64,000 nucleotides of DNA from Methylobacterium nonmethylotrophicum (GTDB lineage Bacteria; Pseudomonadota; Alphaproteobacteria; Rhizobiales; Beijerinckiaceae), in assembly GCF_004745635.1 (NCBI RefSeq), contig NZ_SRLB01000007.1, positions 186,001 through 250,000 of the forward strand, given 5' to 3'. The stretch's first letter is position 1. Every line of letters starts with the position of its first letter. Positions 55,096-64,000 of this stretch are shown here, in pieces. The notes under the pieces are model-generated. The model was not told the DNA's origin and did no database searches. It was given only the letters and a program-made list of their open reading frames with translations. Made by a program: the position numbers and the translations under genes.

Positions 55096-55806
55096 ATGAT
55101 CGCCGCAACCACGCAGGCCGCGCCGCTTCCGATGCCGAGGACGCCCTCCGAGGCAATCACGGTGCTGGCCCATTTCCACCGGGCCGAGATCGCCCGCATG
55201 GCGGGCTGGCGCGACCGGATCGACCGCACCACCAACTGGTCGATCACCGTCATCGCCGCGATGCTGTCGGTCTCGCTCTCGACGCCGACGGCGCATCACG
55301 GGGTGCTGCTGTTCTGCATGCTCCTGGTGCTGCTGCTCCTCGGCATCGAGGCCCGGCGCTACCGCTTCTTCGACGTCTACCGCACCCGGGTCCGAAGGCT
55401 CGAGCGGCACTATTACGCGGAGGTCTTCGCCCAGGAGGCACCGCCGGATCCCGGCTGGGCCCGCCTCATCGCCGACGACCTGCGCCGCCCGACCTTCCAC
55501 ATCAGCCTGCGCGAGGCGTTCGGCCGGCGGCTGCGGCGCAATTACGGCTGGATGTTCGCGATCCTGCTGCTCGCCTGGGTGCTCAAGATCACCTCCGCGC
55601 GCCTTCAGGAGACGGGACCCCGCCCGCCGGAGGCGGGCACCGCCGAGACCGCGCACGCCCTCCCGGAGATCCTGGCCGGCGCCGGCCTGGGGCCGCTGCC
55701 GGGCTGGCTGGTCCTGGCCTGCGTCGCCCTGTTCTACGCCTGGCTCCTGGCCGCGGGCCTGCGCGCCGGCCGCCGGGACGAGACCGACGGGGCGGTGCAC
55801 GTGTGA
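55096..55806 (+). CDS. DUF2270 integral membrane protein
   Basis: Predicted inner-membrane protein of 236 residues, family DUF2270. The start of the domain is 'VLAHFHRAEIARMAGWRDRI', then 'DRTTNWSITVIAAMLSVSLS' opens the first of about four helices. 'YYAEVFAQEAPPDPGWARLI' and 'REAFGRRLRRNYGWMFAILL' are family blocks. Function unknown. Divergent from the sigma/anti-sigma operon across 235 bp. Confidence 0.9.
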   Translation: MIAATTQAAPLPMPRTPSEAITVLAHFHRAEIARMAGWRDRIDRTTNWSITVIAAMLSVSLSTPTAHHGVLLFCMLLVLLLLGIEARRYRFFDVYRTRVRRLERHYYAEVFAQEAPPDPGWARLIADDLRRPTFHISLREAFGRRLRRNYGWMFAILLLAWVLKITSARLQETGPRPPEAGTAETAHALPEILAGAGLGPLPGWLVLACVALFYAWLLAAGLRAGRRDETDGAVHV

Positions 55807-55909
55807 GGGAAATCCTCGGTCGATGCGCATGCGGCCGGGCGAGGCGCTTGCCCGGAGGGAGCCGGGATGCCATGGCGCGGGGCAGTACCGCCACGGACGG
55901 GGATTCCCG

Positions 55910-56929
55910 ATGACCACAGCCCTCGCGCTGACCCAGGGCGATCCGGCCGGGATCGGCCCCGAGATCACCCTGCGGGCCTGGCTCGCCCGGGAGGAGCACG
56001 GCCTGGCGCCGTTCTTCGTCATCGGCGATCCGGATTTCCTCGCCCGCATCGCCGCCCGGCTCGGCCTCGCGGTGCCGCTCGCCCCGGTCGTGCCGGAGGA
56101 GGCCGCCGAGGCCTTCGCGCGGGCCCTGCCGGTGGTGCGGCTGCCGGACGGGCTCACCGTCGCGGCCGAGCCCGGCACGCCCGATCCGGCGAGCGCCGCC
56201 GGCACGCTCGCGTCGATCGAGGAGGCGGTGCGGCTGGTGCGGGCGGGCCGCGCGCCGGCCCTCGTCACCAACCCGATCGCCAAGCACGTCCTCTACGAGG
56301 CGGGGTTCCGCCATCCCGGCCACACCGAGTACCTGGCGGCCCTGGCGGCGGAGCCGGGCGCGCCCGCCCCGAGGCCCGTGATGCTGCTATGGTCCGAGGA
56401 CCTGGCGGTGGTGCCGGTGACGATCCACGTGGCCCTGCGCCGGGTGCCGGACCTGCTCACCCCCGACCTCGTGGTCGAGACCGCGCGCATCGTCGACCGC
56501 GACATGCGGGCCCGCTTCGGCCTGTCTGCCCCACGCCTGGTGCTCGCCGGGCTCAACCCGCATGCGGGCGAGGCGGGCACCATGGGCACCGAGGATCGCG
56601 ACGTGCTCCGCCCGGCGGTCGAGCGCCTGAGGGCGGAGGGCATCGCGATCACCGGCCCGCACCCGGCCGACACGCTGTTCCACGCCCGGGCGCGCGCCGC
56701 CTACGACGTCGCCCTCGCGCCCACCCACGACCAGGCCCTGATCCCGATCAAGACCCTCGCCTTCGACGAGGGCGTGAACGTGACGCTGGGCCTGCCGTTC
56801 CTGCGCACCTCGCCGGACCACGGCACCGCCTTCGACATCGCCGGCAAGGGCCTGGCCAAGCCCGACAGCCTGATCGCGGCCCTCAGGCTCGCCGGCCACC
56901 TGACCCGCGCCGATGGGGCGGGCGCGTGA
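55910..56929 (+). CDS. pdxA: 4-hydroxythreonine-4-phosphate dehydrogenase
   Basis: NAD-dependent enzyme of pyridoxal phosphate synthesis, 339 residues, cytoplasmic. '[20 protein letters not shown]' opens the chain, '[20 protein letters not shown]' with '[10 protein letters not shown]' holds the metal site, and '[19 protein letters not shown]' and '[20 protein letters not shown]' complete the active site. No surA sits upstream as in many proteobacteria. Its stop overlaps the rsmA start by 4 bp. Confidence 0.97.
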   Translation: MTTALALTQGDPAGIGPEITLRAWLAREEHGLAPFFVIGDPDFLARIAARLGLAVPLAPVVPEEAAEAFARALPVVRLPDGLTVAAEPGTPDPASAAGTLASIEEAVRLVRAGRAPALVTNPIAKHVLYEAGFRHPGHTEYLAALAAEPGAPAPRPVMLLWSEDLAVVPVTIHVALRRVPDLLTPDLVVETARIVDRDMRARFGLSAPRLVLAGLNPHAGEAGTMGTEDRDVLRPAVERLRAEGIAITGPHPADTLFHARARAAYDVALAPTHDQALIPIKTLAFDEGVNVTLGLPFLRTSPDHGTAFDIAGKGLAKPDSLIAALRLAGHLTRADGAGA

Positions 56930-57762
56930 GCGCGCCGGACGGTCTGCCGCCCCTGCGGGAGGTGGTGCGGGCGCACGACCTGATGCCCCGCCGCTCGCTC
57001 GGCCAGAACTTCCTGTTCGACCTCAACCTGACCGGGCGGATCGCCCGGGCGGCCGGTCCGCTCGCGGGCGTGACCGTGCTGGAGGTCGGCCCCGGCCCCG
57101 GCGGCCTGACCCGCGCGCTCCTGATGCACGGCGCCGCCAAGGTGATCGCGGTCGAGCGCGATCCCCGCGCCCTGCCGGCGCTCGCCGAGATCGCCGCGCA
57201 TTATCCCGGCCGCCTCGACGTGGTGGAGGCCGACGCGCTGACCTTCGACCCGCGGCCGCTGATCGGCGCCGGGCCGGCCCGGATCGTCGCCAACCTGCCC
57301 TACAATGTCGGCACGCAGCTCCTCGCCGGCTGGCTCACGCCGGAGGCCTGGCCGCCCTGGTGGGACTCGCTCACCCTGATGTTCCAGCGCGAGGTGGCGG
57401 AGCGCATCGTCGCCGACGAGGGTGACCGGGCGAATTACGGCCGGCTCGGCGTCCTGTGCGGCTGGCGCACGCAGAGCCAGATCCTGTTCGACGTCCCGCC
57501 CTCCGCCTTCGTGCCGCCCCCGAAGGTGACCTCGAGCGTGGTGCGGCTGGTGCCGCGGCCCGAACCCCTGCCCTGCCGGGTCCGGGCCCTCGAGGCGGTG
57601 ACGGGCGCCGCCTTCGGCCAGCGCCGCAAGATGCTGCGCCAGAGCCTGAAGGCCGCGACACCGGACCCGGCCCGCCTGCTCGCCGCCGCCGGGATCCCCG
57701 AGACGGCGCGGGCGGAGGAGGTGCCGGTGGAGGGGTTCGTGGCGATGGCGCGGGCGCTCTGA
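56926..57762 (+). CDS. rsmA: 16S rRNA dimethyladenosine transferase RsmA/KsgA
   Basis: Methylates two adjacent adenosines near the 3' end of 16S rRNA, 278 residues. '[20 protein letters not shown]', SAM motif '[16 protein letters not shown]', motif IV '[18 protein letters not shown]' and '[17 protein letters not shown]' are all canonical. GTG 56926 is embedded in the pdxA stop (GTGA), giving translational coupling. Confidence 0.97.
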   Translation: MSAPDGLPPLREVVRAHDLMPRRSLGQNFLFDLNLTGRIARAAGPLAGVTVLEVGPGPGGLTRALLMHGAAKVIAVERDPRALPALAEIAAHYPGRLDVVEADALTFDPRPLIGAGPARIVANLPYNVGTQLLAGWLTPEAWPPWWDSLTLMFQREVAERIVADEGDRANYGRLGVLCGWRTQSQILFDVPPSAFVPPPKVTSSVVRLVPRPEPLPCRVRALEAVTGAAFGQRRKMLRQSLKAATPDPARLLAAAGIPETARAEEVPVEGFVAMARAL

Positions 57763-57934
57763 GGAAGGAGGCGCTCAGGCTCCGCGTCATCCCGGGTTCC
57801 GCCGTGGCACACGGGATGGCGAAGAGGACGGCGCTGCGATCGACGGGGCTCCGGACCCGGAAACGACATGGGCGCGGCCTTCCCCGGTCCGGAGGAAGCA
57901 CCGCGCCCCACTCGTCACCCGGAAGCCCGGGCCC

Positions 57935-59063
57935 TCAGTCGATGTCCTCCACCGCCTCGGCCCCGCCATAGACCCGGTGCGCCAGCGACGCCTCGATCAG
58001 GTCGTCGATGTCGCCGTCGAGGACGTCGTCGGGGCTGGTCGACTGGGCGCCGGTGCGCAGGTCCTTCACCAGCTGATAGGGCTGGAGCACGTAGGAGCGG
58101 ATCTGGTGGCCCCAGCCGATGTCGGTCTTCGAGGCCGCCTCGGCATTGGCCTTCTCCTCGCGCTTCTTCAGCTCGAGCTCGTAGAGGCGGGCGCGCAGCA
58201 TGTTCCAGGCGGTGGCCCGGTTCTTGTGCTGCGAGCGCTCCTGCTGGCACGCCACCACGATCCCGGTCGGGTTGTGGGTGATGCGCACCGCCGAATCGGT
58301 GGTGTTGACGTGCTGGCCACCGGCGCCGGACGATCGGTAGGTGTCGATCCGGCAATCCGATTCCTTGATCTCGATCGTGATCCGGTCGTCGATGACCGGA
58401 TAGACCCAGACGCTGGCGAAGCTAGTGTGCCGCCGGGCGTTGGAATCGTAAGGCGAGATCCGCACCAGGCGGTGCACGCCCGATTCGGTCTTCAGCCAGC
58501 CATAGGCGTTGTGGCCCTTGATCAGGAGCGTGGCGCCCTTGATCCCGGCCTCCTCGCCCTCCGACCACTCGACGATGTCGACCTTGTACTTCCGGCGCTC
58601 GGCCCAGCGGGCATACATGCGCTGGAGCATGTTGGCCCAGTCCTGGCTCTCGGTGCCGCCGGCACCGGCATGGACCTCCAGATAGGTGTCGTTGCCGTCG
58701 GCCTCGCCCGAGAGCAGGGTCTCGATCTGGCGGCGGGCCGCCTCGACCTGCACGGCGCGGATCTGCTCCTCGCCCTCGCGGATGCTGGCGGCATCGTCCT
58801 CCATCTCGCCGAGCTCGATCAGCGTCGCGCCGTCCTCCAGCCCCTGCTCCAGGCGCCGGATCGCCGTGACGGCGTCGTCGAGCTGCGTGCGCTCGCGCAT
58901 GACCTTCTGGGCCTCCTCCGGATCATTCCAGAGGGAGGGGTCCTCCGAGCGGGCGTTCAGCTCCGCGAGACGCTTGTCGACGGTATCCCAGTCAAAGATG
59001 CCTCCTCAGCAGTCCGATCGACTGCTTGGCGGCATCCGAGAGTTGCTCGATCTCGGCGCGCAT
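57935..59063 (-). CDS. prfB: Peptide chain release factor 2, with programmed +1 frameshift
   Basis: Terminates translation at UGA and UAA, 375 residues after frameshift. The first 23 codons from ATG 59063 end in AGG AGG CAT CTT TGA C: an SD-like AGGAGG precedes CTT TGA, the classic RF2 autoregulatory site. TGA is 58994-58992; +1 slippage on CTT continues as GAC into the main frame (to stop 57937-57935). The core has the GGQ motif ([10 protein letters not shown]) and the stop-recognition tripeptide region reads [10 protein letters not shown], with Tyr where E. coli has SPF. Upstream of mrcA-amiC as in other alphaproteobacteria, with a toxin-antitoxin pair inserted between. Confidence 0.96.
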
Positions 59064-59142
59064 CTGGTGTGGGTTCACTCGCGTGAGGGCGGGGCCAGGG
59101 TGATAGCGCCGGGGGCGGCGGGTGTAAACGGCGGGTGCGCCC

Positions 59143-59517
59143 TCACGCGTCTGGCTCAGGATCGACGAGGCTGGCGACCCGGGCCGCAATGTCGTCGACG
59201 GTCACCGAGTCGACGACGCCCGCGAGACGCGCCGAGCCGTCCGCCAGGCGAGAGCGCAGGTCGAAGCTGCGCAGATACGTGCAGACGGCGACGCCCGTCA
59301 CACCGGCCCCGCTCACAGGTACAGTGAGCCCTGCGGCGCGGGCTCCCACCGCCGCGGTCGTCACGATGACCGCGACCGAGACACCATGAACGTTCACGGC
59401 CTCCGGTGTCAGGACGATCCAGTAATGTCGGTCCCGCATCTCGCGCCCGACGACCGGGTTCGGATCGACGGAGTAGATTTCACCACCCTTCGGAACCCTC
59501 GGCCGAGGTCCCCTCAG
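59143..59517 (-). CDS. MazF/PemK-like toxin, probable CTG start
   Basis: Type II toxin, ribosome-independent mRNA interferase family, about 124 residues. The conserved MazF N terminus 'GGEIYSVDPNPVVGREMRDR' followed by 'HYWIVLTPEAVN' is encoded upstream of the only ATG in this frame (59439), so that ATG cannot be the true start. The frame is closed by a TGA 12 bp before the CTG at 59517, and no ATG, GTG or TTG lies in between. CTG 59517 overlaps the antitoxin stop as CTGA, the geometry of a coupled start. Later blocks 'VPVSGAGVTGVAVCTYLRSF' and 'VVDSVTVDDIAARVASLV' fit MazF. It could instead be an inactivated toxin that has lost its start. Confidence 0.72.
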   Translation of the reverse strand: MRGPRPRVPKGGEIYSVDPNPVVGREMRDRHYWIVLTPEAVNVHGVSVAVIVTTAAVGARAAGLTVPVSGAGVTGVAVCTYLRSFDLRSRLADGSARLAGVVDSVTVDDIAARVASLVDPEPDA

Positions 59518-59792
59518 CCCAGCTCACGCCCGACCGGATCGCCATCGAGCGCCCCTGCAATTCCTTCGTAGATCTCTGGCAGATGCTCAGCACCGACGAG
59601 CAGTTCGGCCAGTGTGTAGCGCCGAGATCTCTGACGGGCAGGCTCTGCGATCGGAACCGCGACGATCGCCCCATCCTTCACATCGAGCGCGAGTGCCGTC
59701 GCAACGCCGGCGCCGATGCTCTCCAGGAGTTCGCTCGGCAGGGTCACGACGCGTGCACCGTCCTGCTCACGCACTTTCGCGATGACCGACAT
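59514..59792 (-). CDS. AbrB/MazE-like antitoxin
   Basis: Antitoxin of 92 residues. N-terminal swapped-hairpin DNA-binding domain ('VREQDGARVVTLPSELLESI', 'GAGVATALALDVKDGAIVAV') and a C-terminal toxin-binding tail ('RRYTLAELLVGAEHLPEIYE'). AGGAG 10 bp before ATG 59792. Translationally coupled to the toxin by a 4-bp overlap and preceded by a palindrome that may be its own operator. Confidence 0.88.
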   Translation of the reverse strand: MSVIAKVREQDGARVVTLPSELLESIGAGVATALALDVKDGAIVAVPIAEPARQRSRRYTLAELLVGAEHLPEIYEGIAGALDGDPVGRELG

Positions 59793-59811
59793 CCGCCCGC
59801 GCTCCTGATCC

Positions 59812-59828
59812 TGCTACGCATCGTAGCA
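59812..59828. promoter_or_regulatory. Palindromic operator candidate of the toxin-antitoxin operon
   Basis: TGCTACG (59812-59818), CAT, CGTAGCA (59822-59828): perfect 7-bp arms 20 bp before the antitoxin ATG. AbrB-type antitoxins autoregulate through such sites. Confidence 0.6.
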
Positions 59829-59856
59829 CAATCAAGAGCGTGGGGTGAGCGGGGCC

Positions 59857-62280
59857 TCAGTACAACCCACCCGCCTGGGCCGCCCGGTCCGCGTCCGCCG
59901 GCACCGCGCCCGGGGCCGTCGGGGCCGCGCTCGGCGGGGCGGAGTAGCTGTCGGGCGGGGCGGTGCCGGGCTTGAACGCCTCGAGGACGCCACCCGCGCC
60001 GCCGGCGCGGGTGCCGGAGGCGAGGTTGACGGAGATCAGCTTGATCCCCGGCGGGACGCGGAACGGCGTCGGCGGCTTGTCCTTCAGGGCGGCCTTCAGG
60101 AAGTCGCGGGCGATCGGGGCGGCGAGCCCGCCGCCGGTGGCGCGGTCGCCGAGCGAGCGCGGCTTGTCGTAGCCCATATAGATGCCGACCGCGAGATCGG
60201 GCGAGAAGCCGACGAACCAGGCGTCCTTGGCGTCGTTGGTGGTACCGGTCTTGCCGGCGAGCGGCTTGCCGATCTCCTTCAGGATGGTGGCGGTGCCGCG
60301 CTGGACCACGCCCTCCATGATCGACACGATCTGGTAGGCGGTGAGCGGGTCGAGGACCTGCTCGGAATCGTCCACCAGCTTCGGCTCGTCCTGGCCCGAC
60401 CACTTCTCGGCGTCGCAGCCGATGCACTTGCGGGTGTCGTGGCGGTAGATGGTCTCGCCGTTGCGATCCTGGATCCGGTCGATCAGGGTCGGGCGGATGC
60501 GCCGGCCGCCATTGTCGAGCATCGAGTAGGCGGTGACCATCCGCATCACGGTGGTCTCGCCGGCACCCAGCGACATCGGCAGCACCGGCAGCATGTCGTC
60601 GTAGACGCCGAACCGGCGGGCATACTCGGCGATCAGCGGCATGCCGACATCCTTGGCGAGCCGCACCGTCATCAGGTTCTTCGAGTGCTCGATGCCGTAG
60701 CGCAGGGTGTGGGGCCCGCCAGACTTGCCGTCGTAGTTCGAGGGCGTCCAGGCCTCCTGGCCGGGGCCCGCCTCGATGGTGATCGGCGTGTCGAGCACGA
60801 TCGAGGACGGGGTGTAGCCGTTGTCGAGGGCCGCCGAGTAGACGATTGGCTTGAATGACGAGCCGGGCTGGCGCATCGCCTGGGTGGCGCGGTTGAACTC
60901 GCTCTCGTCGTAGGAGAAGCCGCCGACCATGGCGTGGACGCGGCCCGTATAGGGATCCATCGCCACGATGGCGCCCGACACCTCCGGGATCTGCCGCAGG
61001 CGGTAGGCGTTGCCGGCGCCCTCCATCCGCTCGACATAGACCACGTCGCCGGAATTGAGCGCGGCGGCGACGCTGCGGCCGGTCCAGCGGACGCTGTCCG
61101 CCGTGATGATGCCGGTCTCGCGGTCCTTCGAGACCTGGCCCGAGCTCTCGCGCTTGGGCTGCAGGCCGATCGTGGCGCGGCCGCCGGAGGTGTCGAGCAC
61201 CACCGCCAGGCGCCAGGGCTGCACGTCGCCGAGCGCCGGCACCTCGGCCACCGCCATGCCCCAGTCGCGGCCGGCGAGCTCGACCCGGGTCTTCGGGCCG
61301 CGCCAGCCGCGCGCCTGGTCGTAGCGCACGAGGCCGTCGGTCAGCGCCTTGCGGGCCATCGCCTGCATCTTCGGGTCGAGGGTGGTGCGCACCGACAGGC
61401 CGCCCTCGTAGAGCTTCTTCTCGCCGTAGCGCTCTGAGATCTCGCGCCGGACCTCCTCGGCGAAGTAGTTCGCGTTGGCGGTGTTGGGCGAGACGGAGCG
61501 CGGGTTGACGCCGAGCGGCAGCTTTCGCTCGGACTCGGCCTCCTCCTTGGTGATGTACCCGTTCTGGGCCATCAGGCCGATGATCTCGTTGCGGCGCGCC
61601 AGCGCCTGCTGGGTGCGGCGATAGGGATGGTAGTTGTTCGGGCCCTTCGGCAAAGCCGCGAGATAGGCCGCCTCGTGGATCGTCAGCTCGTGCACCGACT
61701 TGCCGAAATAGTCGAGCGCGGCGGCCGCGATGCCGTGCAGGTTGCGGCCCGGCACGATCGTGCCGAGGAAGATCTCGTTGAGGTAGAGCTCGAGGATCTT
61801 GTCCTTCGAGTAGGTCGATTCGATGCGAAGCGCGATCAGCGCCTCGCGGACCTTGCGGTCGAGCGTCTGCTCGGACGAGAGCAGGAAGTTCTTGGCGACC
61901 TGCTGGGTGATGGTCGAGGCGCCCTGCTTCTTGCCGCTGGACGCGTTGGTCAGGATCGCCCGGACGATGCCCTCGGGATCGATGCCGCCGTGCTTGTAGA
62001 AGTTCTTGTCCTCGGCCGACAGGAAGGCCGCGATGACGATTTTCGGCATCGCCTGGATCGGCAGGTAGAGCCGGCGCTCGCGGGCGTACTCGGCGAGCAG
62101 GCTGCCGTCGGCGGCGTGGACGCGGGTCATCACCGGCGGCTCGTAATTGGCGAGCGCCGCGTGGTCGGGCAGGTCGCGCGAGTACTTCCAGAAGAAGTAG
62201 GCGCCCGCCGCCGCACCGACGACGACCGCCATCGCCGCGATGCTGAACAGGAAGCCGAAGAAGCGGAGGATGAAGCGCAT
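59857..62280 (-). CDS. mrcA: Class A penicillin-binding protein 1A
   Basis: Bifunctional peptidoglycan synthase, 807 residues, inner membrane. TM at about residues 10-32. GT51 motif EDKNFYKHGGID (Glu90) and 'GASTITQQVAKNFLLSSEQT'; an OB-like domain (ODD) inserted after the glycosyltransferase, as in true PBP1A; transpeptidase SxxK in 'QPGSSFKPIVY', SxN in 'HSKNLM', KTGTT in 'AGKTGTTNDAKDAWFVG'. No SNase-like tail, unlike the two other PBPs in the window. Followed upstream (to the right) by amiC on the same strand, a pairing conserved in alphaproteobacteria. Confidence 0.97.
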   Translation of the reverse strand: MRFILRFFGFLFSIAAMAVVVGAAAGAYFFWKYSRDLPDHAALANYEPPVMTRVHAADGSLLAEYARERRLYLPIQAMPKIVIAAFLSAEDKNFYKHGGIDPEGIVRAILTNASSGKKQGASTITQQVAKNFLLSSEQTLDRKVREALIALRIESTYSKDKILELYLNEIFLGTIVPGRNLHGIAAAALDYFGKSVHELTIHEAAYLAALPKGPNNYHPYRRTQQALARRNEIIGLMAQNGYITKEEAESERKLPLGVNPRSVSPNTANANYFAEEVRREISERYGEKKLYEGGLSVRTTLDPKMQAMARKALTDGLVRYDQARGWRGPKTRVELAGRDWGMAVAEVPALGDVQPWRLAVVLDTSGGRATIGLQPKRESSGQVSKDRETGIITADSVRWTGRSVAAALNSGDVVYVERMEGAGNAYRLRQIPEVSGAIVAMDPYTGRVHAMVGGFSYDESEFNRATQAMRQPGSSFKPIVYSAALDNGYTPSSIVLDTPITIEAGPGQEAWTPSNYDGKSGGPHTLRYGIEHSKNLMTVRLAKDVGMPLIAEYARRFGVYDDMLPVLPMSLGAGETTVMRMVTAYSMLDNGGRRIRPTLIDRIQDRNGETIYRHDTRKCIGCDAEKWSGQDEPKLVDDSEQVLDPLTAYQIVSIMEGVVQRGTATILKEIGKPLAGKTGTTNDAKDAWFVGFSPDLAVGIYMGYDKPRSLGDRATGGGLAAPIARDFLKAALKDKPPTPFRVPPGIKLISVNLASGTRAGGAGGVLEAFKPGTAPPDSYSAPPSAAPTAPGAVPADADRAAQAGGLY

Positions 62281-62480
62281 CGATACCCGATCCGTCGATG
62301 AGGCCGCGGCGGCCCTGAAGGCCGTTCTAACCCGAGGCGGGCGGCAGACGCCACGCCCCAGGCCGGCTCCTCACCGGAACGCGACTGGCGTGGCTTCGCG
62401 CAGCCCCTCCGGCGGAGAGCGGAGGAGGACCACGGGAGCCAGGACAGCGAGGGGCCGACGGGGCCCTATCGACACGGGAT

Positions 62481-63812
62481 CTATGGTGAAACTGGGGCGG
62501 GGGCCCCTTGCGCCGGGGTGATCTGGGCCGCCTTGCCGATCCGGGCGCCGTCCGCCGCTCGGGCGGTCGCGGCGGGGGGCAGGCGGGCGGCGAAGAACGT
62601 CTCGATCGCGCCCGCCATCTGGGCCGTGACCTTGGCCCGCCACTCGTCGGAGAGCAGCAGGTCGAGGTCGCGCTTGCTCGACAGGTAGCCGAGCTCGACC
62701 AGCACCGAGGGCACGTCGGGCGAGCGCAGCACCCGGAAGCCGGCCTCGCGGTGGGGCTTCACGCTCATCTCCATCACGCCGGAGAGCCGCGTCAGCAGGC
62801 CTTTGGCGAACCGGGCCGAGAAGCCGCGGGTCTCCCGCAGGGTGAGCTCCTGCAGGATGTCGGCGACGTCGCCCGGGCCCTCGCCCTGGTCGGCGCCGGC
62901 GGCGGCGTCGGCCTTGTTCTCGCGGTCGGCCAGCCGCGCCGATTCGGCGTCGGTGGCCTTCTCGGAGCCGGTATAGATCGTGGCGCCGCGCACCTGGGGC
63001 GCCGCCGAGATTGAATCGGCGTGGATCGAGACGAACAGGTCGGCCCGGGCGTCGCGGGCGATGCGCACCCGCTCGGCGAGCGGCACGAACACGTCGCGGT
63101 CGCGGGTCATCTGCACCCGGAACCGGCCGCTCGCCTCGAGGCGCTGCACCAGACCCTGGGCGACCCCGAACACGATGTCCTTCTCGTAGATTCCGGGGCC
63201 CGCGATGGCGCCGGGATCGATGCCGCCATGGCCCGCATCGACGATCACGAGGGGGCGCGAATCGGTTCCCTCGCGGGAGGGGGGGCCGGCCGCGCGGGCC
63301 GGCTCGGGCGGCTGGGCGGCGCGCCGGAACGCCTCGCGGTCGCTGCGGGAGAGGTCGATGGCGAGCAGGGTCGCGCCGTCCCGCGGGCGGGTGGTGGTGG
63401 CGACGCGGGCGACGGTGGCGGCCTGCGCAAGGTCGATGACGATGCGCGAGCGCCCGGGGGCGAACAGCCCGTAGCGGTAGGAGGCGACGAGGCCCTCGCG
63501 CTTGCGCCCGGCCTCGGCGGGCAACTGGAAGTTGACCTCCGGCAGGTCGACGATCGCCCGATCGGGCCGCTCCATCACGAAGGCCCGGGCCTCGACCGGC
63601 CGGGACAGCACCACGGTCAGGCGGGTGCCGCCGTCGGGGGCCGCCGCAATCTCGGCGGCGATCGCGACGGCGGGCCTCTCCGCGCCTGGGCGCGACTCGG
63701 GCGCCGGGCGCTCGGCGGCCGGGGCGGCGAGGCCGGCGAGCGGCAAGCCGAGGCACGCGGCCGTGAGCACGGCGCGGATCAGCAGGCGAATCGGACGTGC
63801 GCGTGTCGGCAT
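62481..63812 (-). CDS. N-acetylmuramoyl-L-alanine amidase, AmiC-like
   Basis: Periplasmic cell-wall hydrolase that splits septal peptidoglycan, 443 residues. Signal peptide at about residues 1-30, AMIN domain at about 49-156 that directs it to the septum, then the Amidase_3 catalytic domain from about 187. Zinc ligands are His195 (VDAGHGG), Glu210 (IYEKD) and His264 (SIHADS); the catalytic Glu lies in 'VLVELGYLSS'. The conserved inhibitory helix region between 'TGSEKATDAESA' and 'LTLRETRGFSARFAKGLL' is present, so activation by an EnvC-type factor is likely. Gene order amiC-mrcA-prfB is typical of the class; rne often lies beyond. Confidence 0.95.
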   Translation of the reverse strand: MPTRARPIRLLIRAVLTAACLGLPLAGLAAPAAERPAPESRPGAERPAVAIAAEIAAAPDGGTRLTVVLSRPVEARAFVMERPDRAIVDLPEVNFQLPAEAGRKREGLVASYRYGLFAPGRSRIVIDLAQAATVARVATTTRPRDGATLLAIDLSRSDREAFRRAAQPPEPARAAGPPSREGTDSRPLVIVDAGHGGIDPGAIAGPGIYEKDIVFGVAQGLVQRLEASGRFRVQMTRDRDVFVPLAERVRIARDARADLFVSIHADSISAAPQVRGATIYTGSEKATDAESARLADRENKADAAAGADQGEGPGDVADILQELTLRETRGFSARFAKGLLTRLSGVMEMSVKPHREAGFRVLRSPDVPSVLVELGYLSSKRDLDLLLSDEWRAKVTAQMAGAIETFFAARLPPAATARAADGARIGKAAQITPAQGAPAPVSP

Positions 63813-64000
63813 GGTCTCGCGGCGACTTCAGGCGGCATCCCGGTTACGCGATAACCGCGCCATGGTTAACGCATCGCAAAGGCGTTCGGATCACTGGCGC
63901 GAAGATGTTGCCGCCAGGGTACAGGCCGTGGGACCGGACGGGCGGGGACGCCCCGGGGCCGGCGCGGCGATGACGCTTGCAAATCGCGCCGGACACTCTG
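63813..64000. other. amiC upstream region to window end
   Basis: No gene visible. An inverted repeat CGGTTACGCGATAACCG lies at 63840-63856. The next gene is outside the window. Confidence 0.5.

Noticed and set aside
58992..59189. Separate 65-residue open frame next to prfB
   Set aside because: It contains the true prfB start; the stop is the programmed frameshift site.
59143..59439. Toxin starting at ATG 59439 (98 residues)
   Set aside because: Would remove the conserved MazF N-terminal block, which is clearly encoded just upstream in the same frame.

Overview
The window comes from a very G+C-rich (about 70% by eye) alphaproteobacterium. The best guess is the order Hyphomicrobiales, genus Methylobacterium or a close relative. 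Support comes from gene neighbourhoods familiar from that group (rluD-rpoH, pdxA-rsmA, prfB-mrcA-amiC, glyQ-glyS), a DUF6894-type small protein, GGAAC-N16/17-CGTT promoters of the PhyR/EcfG general stress response, and hairpin-rich intergenic repeats. Genus is inference; no 16S gene is present.

Layout. 1-2.2 kb: 3' part of clpA and a small membrane protein. 2.3-8.6 kb: a short-chain dehydrogenase, a sulfonate/nitrate-type ABC operon, a quinone-oxidoreductase-like MDR and a ferredoxin-reductase-like flavoprotein. 8.6-11.5 kb: a chemoreceptor, an XRE-like regulator and a META-domain lipo/secreted protein. 11.7-16.4 kb: a complete branched-chain amino acid ABC cluster (livJHMGF). 16.4-20.1 kb: a degenerate penicillin-binding protein with a nuclease-fold tail, divergent from a secreted repeat protein. 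20.5-30.1 kb: ubiB, a GGDEF protein, maf, yacG, a stress-type SDR, glyQ, a cyclase-family protein and glyS. 30.3-35.9 kb: small, mostly secreted or membrane proteins around a second, intact PBP with the same nuclease-fold tail. 36-47.8 kb: tRNA-Asn, a stand-alone Fis-type HTH, cysK-like, a fused indolepyruvate oxidoreductase, a DHDPS-family enzyme, a D-amino-acid aminotransferase-like enzyme, purA and a proline-rich membrane protein. 47.8-49.5 kb: a conspicuous A+T-rich island with one unknown gene interrupted at an A9 tract. 49.7-64 kb: an AEC transporter, rpoH, rluD, tRNA-Glu, an ECF sigma/anti-sigma pair, DUF2270, pdxA-rsmA, prfB (programmed +1 frameshift), a MazEF-like toxin-antitoxin pair, mrcA and amiC.

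How it fits together. Much of the window is envelope biology: three class A PBPs or derivatives, a cell-wall amidase, many small secreted proteins and a GGDEF protein. A cross-cutting signal is a set of exact or near-exact EcfG promoters. Two loci, 16.4-20.1 kb and 32.2-35.9 kb, share one unusual plan: a leftward PBP carrying a C-terminal staphylococcal-nuclease-like domain and a rightward secreted protein, both fired from EcfG-type sites in the shared gap. This looks like a duplicated, stress-induced envelope module and is the most interesting thing here. The A+T-rich island is the best candidate for recently acquired DNA.
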